Assembly (NCBI RefSeq): GCF_009193155.1
Contig: NZ_VUKD01000001.1
Coordinates: 62,001-126,000, forward strand
From: Georgenia subflava
Lineage (GTDB): Bacteria; Actinomycetota; Actinomycetes; Actinomycetales; Actinomycetaceae
Direction: 5' to 3'
DNA length: 64,000 nucleotides
Below the pieces are notes generated by a model. That model saw only the letters and a list, made by a program, of their open reading frames with translations, searched no databases and had not been told where the DNA came from. The translations under genes were made by a program, and so were the position numbers. Shown piece after piece: positions 1 to 7,642 of this stretch. How positions within the stretch are numbered: the stretch's first letter is position 1; the number at the start of each line of letters is the position of its first letter.

Positions 1-14
1 CATCCGTGGGCCGT

Positions 15-263
15 TCAGGCGACCGGGCGGGTGCGCGCGCGGCGGCGCCGTAGGGTGCGCCGCTCACGCTCGGAGCGTCCACCCCACACGCCGGTGTCCT
101 GGCCCGTCTCCAGGGCCCAGGCCAGGCAGGTGCCGATGACGGGGCACCGCTGGCACACCGCCTTGGCCTCCTTGACCTGAGCCTGGGCGGTCCGGGCGTC
201 ACCGGCGGGGTAGAACAGCTCAGGGTCCTCATGCAGGCACGCCGCCTGGTGGCGCCAGTCCAT
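15..263 (-). CDS. WhiB-family (Wbl) iron-sulfur regulator
   Basis: An 82-residue Wbl protein. Members bind a [4Fe-4S] cluster and act as actinobacterial transcription factors, often with the principal sigma factor. Four cysteines are in the family spacing (C9, C37, C40, C46), followed by the GVWGG turn at 58-62 and a very Arg-rich tail for DNA contact. The ATG at 263 was chosen because GAGAGGAG lies five bases before it; upstream in-frame starts lack a ribosome site. It is divergent from the ferredoxin gene, so the two may share control. The exact subfamily cannot be told from sequence alone. Confidence 0.9.
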   Translation of the reverse strand: MDWRHQAACLHEDPELFYPAGDARTAQAQVKEAKAVCQRCPVIGTCLAWALETGQDTGVWGGRSERERRTLRRRRARTRPVA

Positions 264-528
264 GACTACTCCTCTCAGCCATCGCATACGTCTTGGTCGC
301 GCGGGAGGCCGGTACGCGGGCACTCCGGTGGGTTCACCGAGTCCTGTTCCACCCCGCGCGCGGACCCCGTTTCTCCAAGCCATACTAGTATCTACTCGAG
401 GAGGAACGGAAACAGAAAACTTCTCGCATCCCGCCACCTCGCGCTCCTGGCCCACTGGCACGGTGGACGCAGGATGGCCCGGTGAACGCCAGGGAGCGAG
501 CAGAGAAGACCGACCGAAGGAGGATCCC
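264..528. promoter_or_regulatory. divergent intergenic region with ATACTAGTAT palindrome
   Basis: This is the non-coding space between the Wbl gene and the ferredoxin gene. It holds a perfect ten-base AT-rich palindrome, ATACTAGTAT, at 382-391, which stands out in this GC-rich DNA and is well placed to be an operator for the divergent pair. No clear -35/-10 pair was assigned. Confidence 0.4.
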
Positions 529-882
529 ATGACGTACGTGATCGCCGCTCCGTGCATCGATGTGCTGGACCGGGCCTGCGTGGAGGAGTGCCCGGTGGAC
601 TGCATCTACGAAGGCGAACGTTCCTTGTACATCCAGCCCGATGAGTGCGTGGACTGCGGTGCCTGTGAGCCGGTCTGCCCGGTCGAGGCGATCTTCTACG
701 AGGACGACCTGCCCGGGGAGTTCGCGCCGTTCCTGGCCGACAACGCCCGCTTCTTCGACCAGGCGCTACCCGGGCACAGTGCGCCCCTTGGCTCTCCGGG
801 CGGAGCCGCGAAGCTCGGCGTGATCGGCGCGGACACCGAGCTGGTCGCCGCCCATCCGCCTCAGGCCGTGCCTGCCCCGTGA
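529..882 (+). CDS. fdxA: 7Fe-type ferredoxin (FdxA-like)
   Basis: A 117-residue soluble electron carrier. Cysteines follow the [3Fe-4S]/[4Fe-4S] ferredoxin pattern: C9, C17, C21 followed by Pro, then C40, C43, C46 and C50 followed by Pro; C25 is extra. The N terminus (MTYVI) and length fit the actinobacterial FdxA group. The ATG at 529 has AAGGAGG about six bases upstream; longer in-frame starts have no ribosome site. It stands divergent to the Wbl gene and convergent with a SufR-like regulator, so iron-sulfur proteins cluster here. The acidic tail after residue 70 is poorly conserved. Confidence 0.92.
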   Translation: MTYVIAAPCIDVLDRACVEECPVDCIYEGERSLYIQPDECVDCGACEPVCPVEAIFYEDDLPGEFAPFLADNARFFDQALPGHSAPLGSPGGAAKLGVIGADTELVAAHPPQAVPAP

Positions 883-918
883 CCACGTCGCCTCCGGGCG
901 GTGCTCACCGGTCCCGGT

Positions 919-1623
919 TCACCGGCCCGTGGGCGTTGGACCACCGGCGCTGAGATGGGCCTCGCAGCCCGCGGGGCTGGCGAAAGGGACCAGACGTTCC
1001 GCGCTGAGCGGGGCGTTGAGGTTCTCCAGGACCCCGCGCATCAGACCCAGGTGCACCGAGCAGACCACGTCCTGGTGGGCCTGGGCGACCTCCAGGAACG
1101 GGCAGTGCCGCTGCAAGATGACGGGGTGCCCGTCGCCGTCGTCGGCGCAGACCTCGGGGGCGAACCCGACCTCGACCAGGGTGGCGGTCAGCTCGGCGAT
1201 CGCATCGGCGGTGTCCGTCGCCTCTTCTGATACCTCGCTGCGTGACAGGCCCCAGGACCGGCCCGCCTCGACTGCCGCGGCCGCCGGGTCCTGACTCGTG
1301 CGGGTGACGAGCTGGGCCAGCACCTCAGCGAGCTGGCCGAAGTCACGGCGCCCGTGCTCGGCATCGGGGACCGGGTTGGCGGTGTACGCCAACGGTGGGC
1401 GCCCGGGTTCACCGCTGCGCCGCACGTGGCGGGAGACCAACCCGTCGCTCTCGAGACGTTCGAGGTGGAACCGCACCGTGTTGGGATGCAAGCCGGTGCG
1501 CTCGGCTGCCTGCTGAACATGACACCCCTCTGGGGAGTCCCGCAGCACCGCGAGAACCCGCAGGCGCGAAGCGGTGCGCGCACGCTCCGCGTTCAGGCTG
1601 TCCGGATTGTGACTCACCCCCAC
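919..1623 (-). CDS. SufR-like winged-helix regulator with C-terminal cysteines
   Basis: A 234-residue DNA-binding protein. An N-terminal winged helix (about residues 20-80) includes a recognition helix around HPNTVRFHLERL. The C-terminal half has C174-x13-C188 and C220, the layout of SufR-type iron-sulfur sensing repressors. Such proteins repress suf genes when clusters are sufficient, but no suf genes are in the window, so the target is unknown; the convergent ferredoxin or downstream doxX are candidates. The start is GTG at 1623; an in-frame GTG at 1617 is also possible. The family call rests on pattern, not a search. Confidence 0.7.
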   Translation of the reverse strand: MGVSHNPDSLNAERARTASRLRVLAVLRDSPEGCHVQQAAERTGLHPNTVRFHLERLESDGLVSRHVRRSGEPGRPPLAYTANPVPDAEHGRRDFGQLAEVLAQLVTRTSQDPAAAAVEAGRSWGLSRSEVSEEATDTADAIAELTATLVEVGFAPEVCADDGDGHPVILQRHCPFLEVAQAHQDVVCSVHLGLMRGVLENLNAPLSAERLVPFASPAGCEAHLSAGGPTPTGR

Positions 1624-1653
1624 ATGGTCTCATCACCGGCCGTGCCCCGATCC

Positions 1654-2073
1654 TCAATGACGCTTGGCGGCGAGCTCCTCAACAACCAGGCCGAGCCCGC
1701 TGCCGAGCATGAAGACGTCTCGGGCGATCCCCATGCCGGCCGGCGCCGGACGAATCCCGTCGTCGCGGGTCATGCCCGGTGTCTTGAGATAGACCCGCAT
1801 CAACGCTGCCGAGAACCCGCTCAGGACCGCCGCAGCTGCCCAGGTCGGTACCACCGGGGCCAGCAGCGCCGCCCCCAGGGCGATCTCGAAGGCAGACAGC
1901 GCCTTTCCGAAGCGCACCGGGTCCACCTTCTTCAGGAACGGGAAGGCGTTGGCGGCCTGATCCCGCAGCCCCGTGGCCCCCTCGACGTCCAACGAACGCT
2001 TGGTCACCCCGGTGTTCAAGATGAAGGCCCCGCAGGCCAGGCGCGGCGGGACATGATGAAGCTTGACTGCCAT
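1654..2073 (-). CDS. DoxX-family membrane protein
   Basis: A 139-residue integral membrane protein with about four hydrophobic segments and a DoxX-like organisation. DoxX-type proteins are linked to thiol and oxidative stress handling in actinobacteria. The start is ATG at 2073, preceded by GGAGAGG with good spacing; the longer in-frame ORF has no ribosome site. It is divergent from the OsmC gene and lies just upstream of, and co-directional with, the SufR-like gene, so they may be co-transcribed. Substrate unknown. Confidence 0.75.
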   Translation of the reverse strand: MAVKLHHVPPRLACGAFILNTGVTKRSLDVEGATGLRDQAANAFPFLKKVDPVRFGKALSAFEIALGAALLAPVVPTWAAAAVLSGFSAALMRVYLKTPGMTRDDGIRPAPAGMGIARDVFMLGSGLGLVVEELAAKRH

Positions 2074-2175
2074 AACGATCCTCTCCGGTTCCGGAAGATT
2101 CCCCAGTCGCCAGCATGTGCTTCTCCCCGCCAGCGGGCAAGGGATCCTCCTGTGCGAAATTACACGACTCATACT

Positions 2176-2187
2176 CGGATAAATCCG
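2176..2187. promoter_or_regulatory. inverted repeat CGGAT-AA-ATCCG between doxX and osmC
   Basis: A short dyad (arms CGGAT/ATCCG, two-base spacer) lies in the divergent doxX-osmC intergenic region, in an AT-richer patch that also includes CATACT. It could be an operator for the divergent genes. No regulator can be assigned. Confidence 0.3.
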
Positions 2188-2262
2188 TTACGGTGACAAG
2201 GGCGCCAGCAAGGTGCCGGCGCAAAGTCTCACGCGCCCCTGTAGATCGTCCGAGGAGGAACC

Positions 2263-2694
2263 ATGCCCACACCCATCGTCAACCAGGCCAGCGCCGTGTG
2301 GAACGGAGACCTGTTCACCGGGTCCGGGACCACCAGCCTGGACACCTCAAAGCTGGGGACCTTCGACGTGAACTGGAAGGCACGGGCGGAGGAGTCCGGC
2401 GCCAGCACCACGCCGGAGGAGCTCATCGCCTCCGCTCACGCCACCTGCTACGCGATGCAGCTGTCCAACGAGCTCGCCCAGAACCAGACCCCGGCCACCG
2501 AGCTGAGCACCAACGCCAAGGTCACCTTCGTCGCCGGCACCGGCATCACCGGTATCGAGCTGAGCGTCCGCGGCGACGTTCCGGGCATCGACGCCGAGGA
2601 CTTCGCGCGTATCGCCGACTCCGCCAAGGCCAACTGCCCGGTTTCGAAGGCGCTGGCGGCCACCGACATCACCCTGAGCGCCTCACTCGCCTAA
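2263..2694 (+). CDS. OsmC-family peroxiredoxin
   Basis: A 143-residue OsmC/Ohr superfamily protein. It should reduce organic hydroperoxides in the cytoplasm with two catalytic cysteines, C62 in the TPEELIASAHATC segment and C125 in NCPVSKAL, at the positions expected for OsmC. The ATG at 2263 follows CGAGGAGG. The gene sits among other redox-stress genes and ends with a strong hairpin. Family assignment is secure; the physiological substrate is not. Confidence 0.93.
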   Translation: MPTPIVNQASAVWNGDLFTGSGTTSLDTSKLGTFDVNWKARAEESGASTTPEELIASAHATCYAMQLSNELAQNQTPATELSTNAKVTFVAGTGITGIELSVRGDVPGIDAEDFARIADSAKANCPVSKALAATDITLSASLA

Positions 2695-2708
2695 CCGGCA
2701 CCCGACCG

Positions 2709-2747
2709 GCCCGGACGCGGACCGCCCCTTGTGGTCTTCGTCCGGGC
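2709..2747 (+). terminator. hairpin terminator after osmC
   Basis: Nine-base arms GCCCGGACG (2709-2717) and CGTCCGGGC (2739-2747) pair perfectly, with a smaller inner stem. There is no U-tract, as is common in high-GC actinobacteria. It separates the OsmC gene from the Crp/Fnr gene. Confidence 0.6.
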
Positions 2748-2839
2748 GGGGCTGTTCGGTCCGGGAATGTCTGTGCGCCGCTGACGTTCTCGATGGTAGG
2801 CGTCCGTACCGTTTCGTGAAACCGTCTAGGAGGACAGTC

Positions 2840-3652
2840 GTGAGCAGCGCACCACACCCCACGCGGGCCCAGCACGCGGCTGCCCCGGTCAACCCAGCGG
2901 CCAGCCCGCCACCGGGCCGGCGCCACGTCCCGCTGCGGTCCACCTGCGCCCAACCCCATGCCTGCCCCGCACCGGTGCGCATGCGCGTGCTGTCCCAGGT
3001 CCCGCTCTTCGCCGGCCTGTCCCCCGACGAGCTCGTCAGCATCGACAAGCGCATGGTGTCCCTGTCCTGGGGCGAGGACGATCCGCTCTACAATTCCGGG
3101 GAACCGGCCGAGCACCTCTACGTCCTAGCCGCTGGACGGGCCAAGGCCCTCCGGACGGCACCGACCGGTCAGGACGTCGTCGTCGACCTCCTCGCCCCCG
3201 GCGATCTCTTCGGCGCCCTGCACACCATGGGCCAGCCGACCCATACCGAGACCGTGCGGGCCATGAGCACCACCTGCGCGCTGCGCATCGACACCGCTGC
3301 CTTCCGCGACATCCTGACCGAGCACCCCCAGGTCGCATGGCGCGCCCTGGACGACACCGCCGCCCTGCTGGCCCAGGCCCGCTCCGACGTCACCCAGCAG
3401 TCCACCACCACCGTCGCCCAACGCGTGGCCACCACCCTGCTGCGCCTGGCCGAGAAGTTCGGCCAGGACCGCACCGGTGGCGCCACCCTCATCCAGCTCC
3501 CGCTCTCACGCACCGACCTGGCCGGGATGACCGGTTCGACACCGGAGTCCGTCTCCCGCGTGATGAGCCAGCTACGCAAGGACGGCATCATCGACTCCGG
3601 GCGACGCTGGACCGCCATCGTCGACGCCGACCGCCTCGCCGCCACCACCTGA
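2840..3652 (+). CDS. Crp/Fnr-family transcription regulator (FNR-type recognition helix)
   Basis: A 270-residue regulator: a Pro/Ala/Arg-rich N-terminal extension with C36 and C42, a cyclic-nucleotide-like beta barrel (about 48-165), a dimerisation helix, and a C-terminal helix-turn-helix. The recognition helix reads TPESVSRVMSQL, carrying the E-x-x-S-R signature by which FNR reads TTGAT half-sites. The GTG at 2840 was chosen because AGGAGGA lies five bases upstream. Three FNR-like boxes occur downstream at 3844, 5050 and 5510, making it the probable activator of the chaperone and ATPase genes. The N-terminal cysteines might hold a redox centre, but they do not match the classic four-cysteine FNR cluster. 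Confidence 0.88.
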   Translation: MSSAPHPTRAQHAAAPVNPAASPPPGRRHVPLRSTCAQPHACPAPVRMRVLSQVPLFAGLSPDELVSIDKRMVSLSWGEDDPLYNSGEPAEHLYVLAAGRAKALRTAPTGQDVVVDLLAPGDLFGALHTMGQPTHTETVRAMSTTCALRIDTAAFRDILTEHPQVAWRALDDTAALLAQARSDVTQQSTTTVAQRVATTLLRLAEKFGQDRTGGATLIQLPLSRTDLAGMTGSTPESVSRVMSQLRKDGIIDSGRRWTAIVDADRLAATT

Positions 3653-3843
3653 CCTGACAGAGCCCGGGCGCCCCTGCCTCCACCCGATACACAAGATGTG
3701 CCCGAACCCAGCAACTCAGGGGACAACGTCCGGTGGTCGCGGAAGGCCCCCGACGCGGCCTGACTGCACCGTGTCCCGGGACTATTCGGTGACGGAGCGG
3801 CCTGCTCTTGCCACACGCGTGATCATGCCTGGGTGCCGTTAAC

Positions 3844-3885
3844 TGATGTGCGTCATGGTCGCCCCGAGGCGAGGGTGCCTACCGT
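3844..3885 (+). promoter_or_regulatory. FNR-box promoter A, upstream of the first HMA chaperone
   Basis: The dyad TGATGTGCGTCA (3844-3855) is the exact reverse complement of the box at 5050. A -10-like TACCGT is at 3880-3885. The dyad centre is 30.5 bp before the first base of the -10. A class II FNR/CRP activator site at -41.5 would give 29.5. The flanking sequence CATGGTC and a later ATCAGC are also shared with promoters B and C. 3653-3843 holds nothing else recognised. Confidence 0.65.
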
Positions 3886-3941
3886 CGGAGATCAGCCCCG
3901 CTGAACACAGCCAGGGGTGACCGGAGGAAGGACACGGACCG

Positions 3942-4211
3942 ATGAGCACCACCACCCCACCGCGCAGCGCCCAGGTCAGACTGCAGATCACCGAACCGTA
4001 CTGCCCGTCCTGCCTGCCCGGTATCGAAGCGAGCCTGCGCCGGCTCAACGGCGTCAGGGCTACGACCGTGCACACGACCACCGGGGGTATCGAGGTCACC
4101 TACGACCCGTGCAGCGTCGACCTTGAAGACCTCCTCGTCACCGTCGGCGGAGCCGGCTACCTTACCGTCCCCGCACCAGATGACCCCCTCCCGGGGGACG
4201 AACGACCATGA
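3942..4211 (+). CDS. HMA-domain metal chaperone-like protein
   Basis: An 89-residue heavy-metal-associated (HMA) domain protein. The metal-binding CPSC motif is in EPYCPSCLPGIE near residues 20-25, followed by the beta-alpha-beta pattern of CopZ-type chaperones. It should carry a soft metal ion in the cytoplasm, probably to the ATPase at 5604. A good ribosome site (GGAGGAAGG) precedes the ATG. Its end overlaps the next small ORF by ATGA. It is transcribed from FNR-box promoter A. Compared with the second chaperone at 5150 it has a longer acidic, Pro-rich tail. Confidence 0.82.
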   Translation: MSTTTPPRSAQVRLQITEPYCPSCLPGIEASLRRLNGVRATTVHTTTGGIEVTYDPCSVDLEDLLVTVGGAGYLTVPAPDDPLPGDERP

Positions 4212-4447
4212 CTACCGCGACCTGCCCGCCCCGACCCGTCCACCGACGCGCACCGACCTCACCTACGCCGGAGACAGGTACGTCCCGACGCACCGAACGC
4301 ACCGGCCCCGCGGAGGTGAGGAGCTCCCAGGCCGAGACAACCTCCCAACCAACCGATGGTGCCTTGCTGCCGGCCGCGGCTGGACCTGGCCACCGCGTCC
4401 CGCCGGCGGACTGGCCCTGGCACAGCGGGCCGGTGCGCGCCGGCTGA
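4208..4447 (+). CDS. small Pro/Thr-rich hypothetical protein
   Basis: A possible 79-residue protein overlapping the end of the HMA gene by ATGA, which suggests translational coupling. It is rich in Pro, Thr, Arg and Ala with no domain, signal or membrane segment. Third-position GC is only moderately high. The stop codon falls inside a strong hairpin (4440-4466), consistent with a real gene end. It could equally be non-coding spacer. Confidence 0.35.
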   Translation: MTTATCPPRPVHRRAPTSPTPETGTSRRTERTGPAEVRSSQAETTSQPTDGALLPAAAGPGHRVPPADWPWHSGPVRAG

Positions 4448-4466
4448 GAGCCCTTCTTTCAGCCGG
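4440..4466 (+). terminator. hairpin terminator after the first HMA unit
   Basis: Perfect eight-base arms CCGGCTGA (4440-4447) and TCAGCCGG (4459-4466) enclose a loop containing CTTCTT. The left arm contains the stop codon of the small ORF. The rest of 4467-4617 holds no gene and would contain the promoter of the DUF4193 gene; no clear boxes were assigned. Confidence 0.65.
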
Positions 4467-4617
4467 AGGACCACCGACGCGCTCGCTCTCACAGGGTGAA
4501 TCTTACGTGCCTGCACCGATTGAGAGGTTCCGCGCCGGCGTGGCCGGCCGCATGCATCCTGGCTTCGGCGAGCACAACACCACGACCATTCGCACCGCAG
4601 AGCTGCCGGAGGAACCC

Positions 4618-4914
4618 ATGGCAACCGATTACGACGCACCACGCAAGGACGAGGCGGACGCCGCCGCCGACCCGCTCGGGGAGATCATCACCCAGGGCAC
4701 GGCAAGACGTGGCCCTGACACTGAGGTGGAGGAGTCCGACACGGTCGACGGGGTTGACCTGCCTGGTGCGGTGATCGATGACGAGCTCAGTGTGCGCGTC
4801 ATCCCGCAGCAGGGCGATGAGTTCACCTGTTCCAGGTGCTTCCTGGTCCACCACCGCAGCCAGCTCGCCAGCGACACTGCCGGCGAGCTCATCTGCTCCG
4901 AGTGCGCCGCCTGA
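4618..4914 (+). CDS. DUF4193-family zinc-ribbon protein
   Basis: A 98-residue actinobacterial protein. The start MATDYDAPRKDE, an acidic middle, and the end DEFTCSRCFLVHHRSQLA followed by CSEC give two CxxC pairs, probably a zinc ribbon, matching the DUF4193 pattern. This family is widespread in Actinobacteria and its function is unknown. The ATG at 4618 has GGAGGAA just upstream; a longer in-frame ORF beginning at 4123 is a shadow of the HMA gene. It is followed at once by an extensive hexanucleotide repeat. Confidence 0.85.
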   Translation: MATDYDAPRKDEADAAADPLGEIITQGTARRGPDTEVEESDTVDGVDLPGAVIDDELSVRVIPQQGDEFTCSRCFLVHHRSQLASDTAGELICSECAA

Positions 4915-4941
4915 TACTTCCCGCACCGGGTCGAGGTCGCC

Positions 4942-5046
<105 letters not shown>

Positions 5047-5049
5047 AAT

Positions 5050-5090
5050 TGACGCACATCATGGTCCGATTCGCGGCTCGTTCGTAGCGT
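5050..5090 (+). promoter_or_regulatory. FNR-box promoter B, upstream of the second HMA chaperone
   Basis: The dyad TGACGCACATCA (5050-5061, preceded by T) reads TTGAC-N4-ATCAT, close to the FNR consensus TTGAT-N4-ATCAA. The -10-like TAGCGT is at 5085-5090, giving 29.5 bp from dyad centre to the first -10 base, the class II activator geometry. The following GTAGTCAGCACCCC is nearly identical in promoter C. The predicted start near 5097 gives a leader of about 53 bases. Confidence 0.7.
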
Positions 5091-5149
5091 TGTAGTCAGC
5101 ACCCCCGGGACCGAGGGGGGTCAAAGACATCAGAGAAGGAAGGTTGACG

Positions 5150-5386
5150 ATGAGCACCACCGCTCCCACCACCACCCGCACGATCCTGCGCGCCGAGGGC
5201 TTCTCCTGCCCCTCCTGCGTCGCCAAGATCGAGAAGCAGGTCGCACGCCTCAAGGGCGTCTCGGCCGTGAAGGTCCACTTCGCCTCCGCGCGTATCGAGG
5301 TCGACCACGACCCCCAGGTCAGCGCGGATGACCTGGTTGCCGCCGTCGCCAAGGCCGGGTACGTCGCCAGGCCCGCGGCCTTCTGA
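5150..5386 (+). CDS. HMA-domain copper-chaperone-like protein (CopZ-like)
   Basis: A 78-residue single-domain HMA protein. The metal site is GFSCPSC (C20, C23), followed by the typical helix and beta strands, ending KAGYVARPAAF. It should pass a soft metal to the adjacent P-type ATPase, which has no HMA domain of its own. The ATG at 5150 was preferred over an in-frame TTG two codons earlier because AGAAGGAAGG is best spaced for it. It is transcribed from FNR-box promoter B and followed by a very strong terminator. The metal ion cannot be deduced. Confidence 0.88.
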   Translation: MSTTAPTTTRTILRAEGFSCPSCVAKIEKQVARLKGVSAVKVHFASARIEVDHDPQVSADDLVAAVAKAGYVARPAAF

Positions 5387-5404
5387 CGCGCAGATTCACC
5401 CTCA

Positions 5405-5437
5405 GCGCCATCGCCGAGATCTTCTCGGCGGTGGCGC
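5405..5437 (+). terminator. strong hairpin terminator after the second HMA gene
   Basis: Fifteen-base arms (5405-5419 and 5423-5437) pair with a single G-U and a three-base loop; the core is CGCCGAGA/TCTCGGCG. TTCG follows. It isolates the chaperone from the ATPase, so each needs its own promoter. Confidence 0.8.
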
Positions 5438-5509
5438 TTCGTCGTACTCGACCCGGTGAACCCCTTGGCAGCCCCGGCACCGGGTACGGGGCATGGGACT
5501 GCGGTTCAT

Positions 5510-5550
5510 TGACGCCCGTCATGGTCCGGTTCGCGCCACGTCCGTAGCGT
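5510..5550 (+). promoter_or_regulatory. FNR-box promoter C, upstream of the P-type ATPase
   Basis: The dyad TGACGCCCGTCA (5510-5521) reads TTGAC-N4-GTCAT with its preceding T. The -10-like TAGCGT is at 5545-5550, again 29.5 bp from the dyad centre. CATGGTCCG and TTGTCAGCACCCC around it match promoter B. The predicted leader to the ATG at 5604 is about 47 bases. Confidence 0.7.
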
Positions 5551-5603
5551 CGTTGTCAGCACCCCGGCACGGGGTTGAACAGGCTCGAGAAAGGTCAACA
5601 GCA

Positions 5604-7541
5604 ATGAACAAGCTGCAGCAGTGGTGGTACGGCAGGTGGGCGACCCCGGTCCTCTCCGGGACGTTGATCCTCATCTCCTTCCTCATCGCCCGCGCGCTCG
5701 GCTCCGACGCCGTCAGCAACACCTTCATGATCGCCGCCGCAGTGGTGGCCGGCACCCCCATCGTGACCAAGGCAGCCCGGGCACTGATGGCCAGGGTCGT
5801 CGGCATCGACCTGCTGGTCTCAGTCGCCGCGATCGGCGCCGTCATCATCGGGGAGTACTGGGAGGCCGCCGCGGTGACCTTCCTCTTCGCCATCGGGCAC
5901 GCCCTGGAGTCAGCCACGCTGAACAAGACCCGCTCGGCGCTGGCCGAGCTGGTCGCCGTCGCCCCCGACGTCGCCGTCGTCATGCGCGACGGTGAGCAGG
6001 TCGAGGTCCCCGCCGCCTCGGTGGCCATGGGCGAGATCGTCCTGGTCAAGAACGGCGCCAAGGTCCCCGTCGACGGCGAGGTCGTCGCCGGCACCGGAGC
6101 CCTGGACGAGGCCTCCATCACCGGGGAGTCCATCCCGGTGGAGAAGTCCAAGGGCGACCACGTCTTCGCCGGCACCGTCGCCAAGGGCGGGTTCCTCCAG
6201 GTCCTCGCCACCGGCATCGGGGCAGACACCACCCTGGCCCGCATCATCCACCGCGTCGAGGACGCCCAGGACGCCAAGGCCAAGACCGCCCAGTTCATGG
6301 ACCGGTTCTCCGCCTGGTACACCCCGGCCATCATGGTCCTGGCCCTGGTGGTCGGCCTCATCACCGGTGACGTCGTGCTCGGCCTGACCCTGCTGGTCAT
6401 CGGCTGCCCCGGGGCACTGGTCATCTCCATCCCCGTCTCCATCGTCGCCGGCATCGGCCGGGCCGCCAAGGACGGCATCCTCATCAAGGGCGGGGAGTAC
6501 CTGGAGACCGCCGGCAAGATCACCGCCGTCGCGGTCGACAAGACCGGCACCCTGACCAAGGGCCGCCCCCACCTGACCGACGTCATCGCCCTGGACCCGC
6601 CCATGGACCGCAACCAGGTCCTGACCTGGGCCGCCCGAGCCGAGGCCGGATCCGAGCACCCGCTCGCCCGACCCATCCTGGACGCCGCAGCAGCTGAAGG
6701 CCTGGCCACCCCCGGCCTGCCCGAAGCCACCGAACCCGTGCCCGGCAAGGGCATCACCGCCACCACCGGCGGGCGCCGGGTCCTCATCGGCAACCTGGCC
6801 CTGCTCACCCAGTACGGCATCGCTGACACCGTCGGCGCCGCCGAGACCACTGAGGAGCTCGCCGCCGCTGGGCGCACCGCGATGATCGTGGCCGTGGACG
6901 AGACCGTTGCCGGGGTGGTCGCCGTGGCCGACGAGGTCCGACCCGACGCCGCCGAAATGGTCGCCCGCCTGCACGACGCGGGCGTGAGATCAGTCGTCAT
7001 GCTCACCGGCGACGCCCCGCTGGTCGCCAACGCCGTCGGTCAGGCCACCGGCGTCGACGAAATCCGCGCCGGCCTGCTACCCGAGGACAAGCTCGAGGCG
7101 GTCGCGGACCTGCAACGTCAGGGCCACGTCGTGGCCATGGTCGGTGACGGCGTCAACGACGCCCCCGCCCTGGCCACCGCGAACATCGGCGTCGCGATGG
7201 GCGCGGCCGGCTCGGCCGTAGCCGTGGAGACCGCCGACATCGCCCTCATGGGCGACAACCTCCTCAAGCTCCCCGAGGCCATCAGCCTGGCCCGACGCAC
7301 CGTGAACAACATGCGCCAGAACATCACCATCGCCCTGGTCACCGTGGCCGTGCTCCTGGCTGGAGTCTTGTTCGGCGGAGTCACCATGGCCATCGGCATG
7401 CTCGTCCACGAAGCCTCGGTCCTGGTAGTCATCGTCAACGCCATGCGCCTGCTGCGCCGCCGCCAAGACACCACCAGCACCAGGGCGACACCTTCCGCAC
7501 CAGCCGTCGCCGCACCTAGCCCAGCCACAGCCAGGTCCTGA
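5604..7541 (+). CDS. P1B-type heavy-metal ATPase with CPG membrane motif
   Basis: A 645-residue membrane ATPase that should export a metal ion. Visible motifs: TGES (173-176, actuator), the membrane metal motif CPG (268-270), DKTGT with the phosphorylated Asp312, SEHP (350-353, P1B signature), GDGVND (514-519) and HEAS in the last membrane region (602-605). The usual P1B motif is CPC, CPH, SPC or TPC; here the last residue is Gly. HEAS resembles the HEGGT element of P1B-4 pumps. There is no N-terminal HMA domain; two separate chaperones lie upstream. The ATG at 5604 was chosen for position after GAGAAAGG and the promoter at 5510. The metal is uncertain. Confidence 0.92.
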   Translation: MNKLQQWWYGRWATPVLSGTLILISFLIARALGSDAVSNTFMIAAAVVAGTPIVTKAARALMARVVGIDLLVSVAAIGAVIIGEYWEAAAVTFLFAIGHALESATLNKTRSALAELVAVAPDVAVVMRDGEQVEVPAASVAMGEIVLVKNGAKVPVDGEVVAGTGALDEASITGESIPVEKSKGDHVFAGTVAKGGFLQVLATGIGADTTLARIIHRVEDAQDAKAKTAQFMDRFSAWYTPAIMVLALVVGLITGDVVLGLTLLVIGCPGALVISIPVSIVAGIGRAAKDGILIKGGEYLETAGKITAVAVDKTGTLTKGRPHLTDVIALDPPMDRNQVLTWAARAEAGSEHPLARPILDAAAAEGLATPGLPEATEPVPGKGITATTGGRRVLIGNLALLTQYGIADTVGAAETTEELAAAGRTAMIVAVDETVAGVVAVADEVRPDAAEMVARLHDAGVRSVVMLTGDAPLVANAVGQATGVDEIRAGLLPEDKLEAVADLQRQGHVVAMVGDGVNDAPALATANIGVAMGAAGSAVAVETADIALMGDNLLKLPEAISLARRTVNNMRQNITIALVTVAVLLAGVLFGGVTMAIGMLVHEASVLVVIVNAMRLLRRRQDTTSTRATPSAPAVAAPSPATARS

Positions 7542-7642
7542 CCACTGAGCTAGACCCGCGCCTCATCGCACACCCCGACCACACAGAGCGGGGGGCTGCA
7601 CCACTGCCGGCCAAGTCCGGCACAACCACAACAGGAGGAATC

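Noticed and set aside
2804-2815. GTTTC-GT-GAAAC dyad upstream of the Crp/Fnr gene as an autoregulatory FNR box
   Set aside because: Half-sites do not match TTGAY-N4-RTCA and the spacing to any -10 is unclear.
5519-7030. 503-residue minus-strand ORF opposite the P-type ATPase
   Set aside because: High-GC antisense shadow; the plus strand encodes all P-type ATPase motifs.
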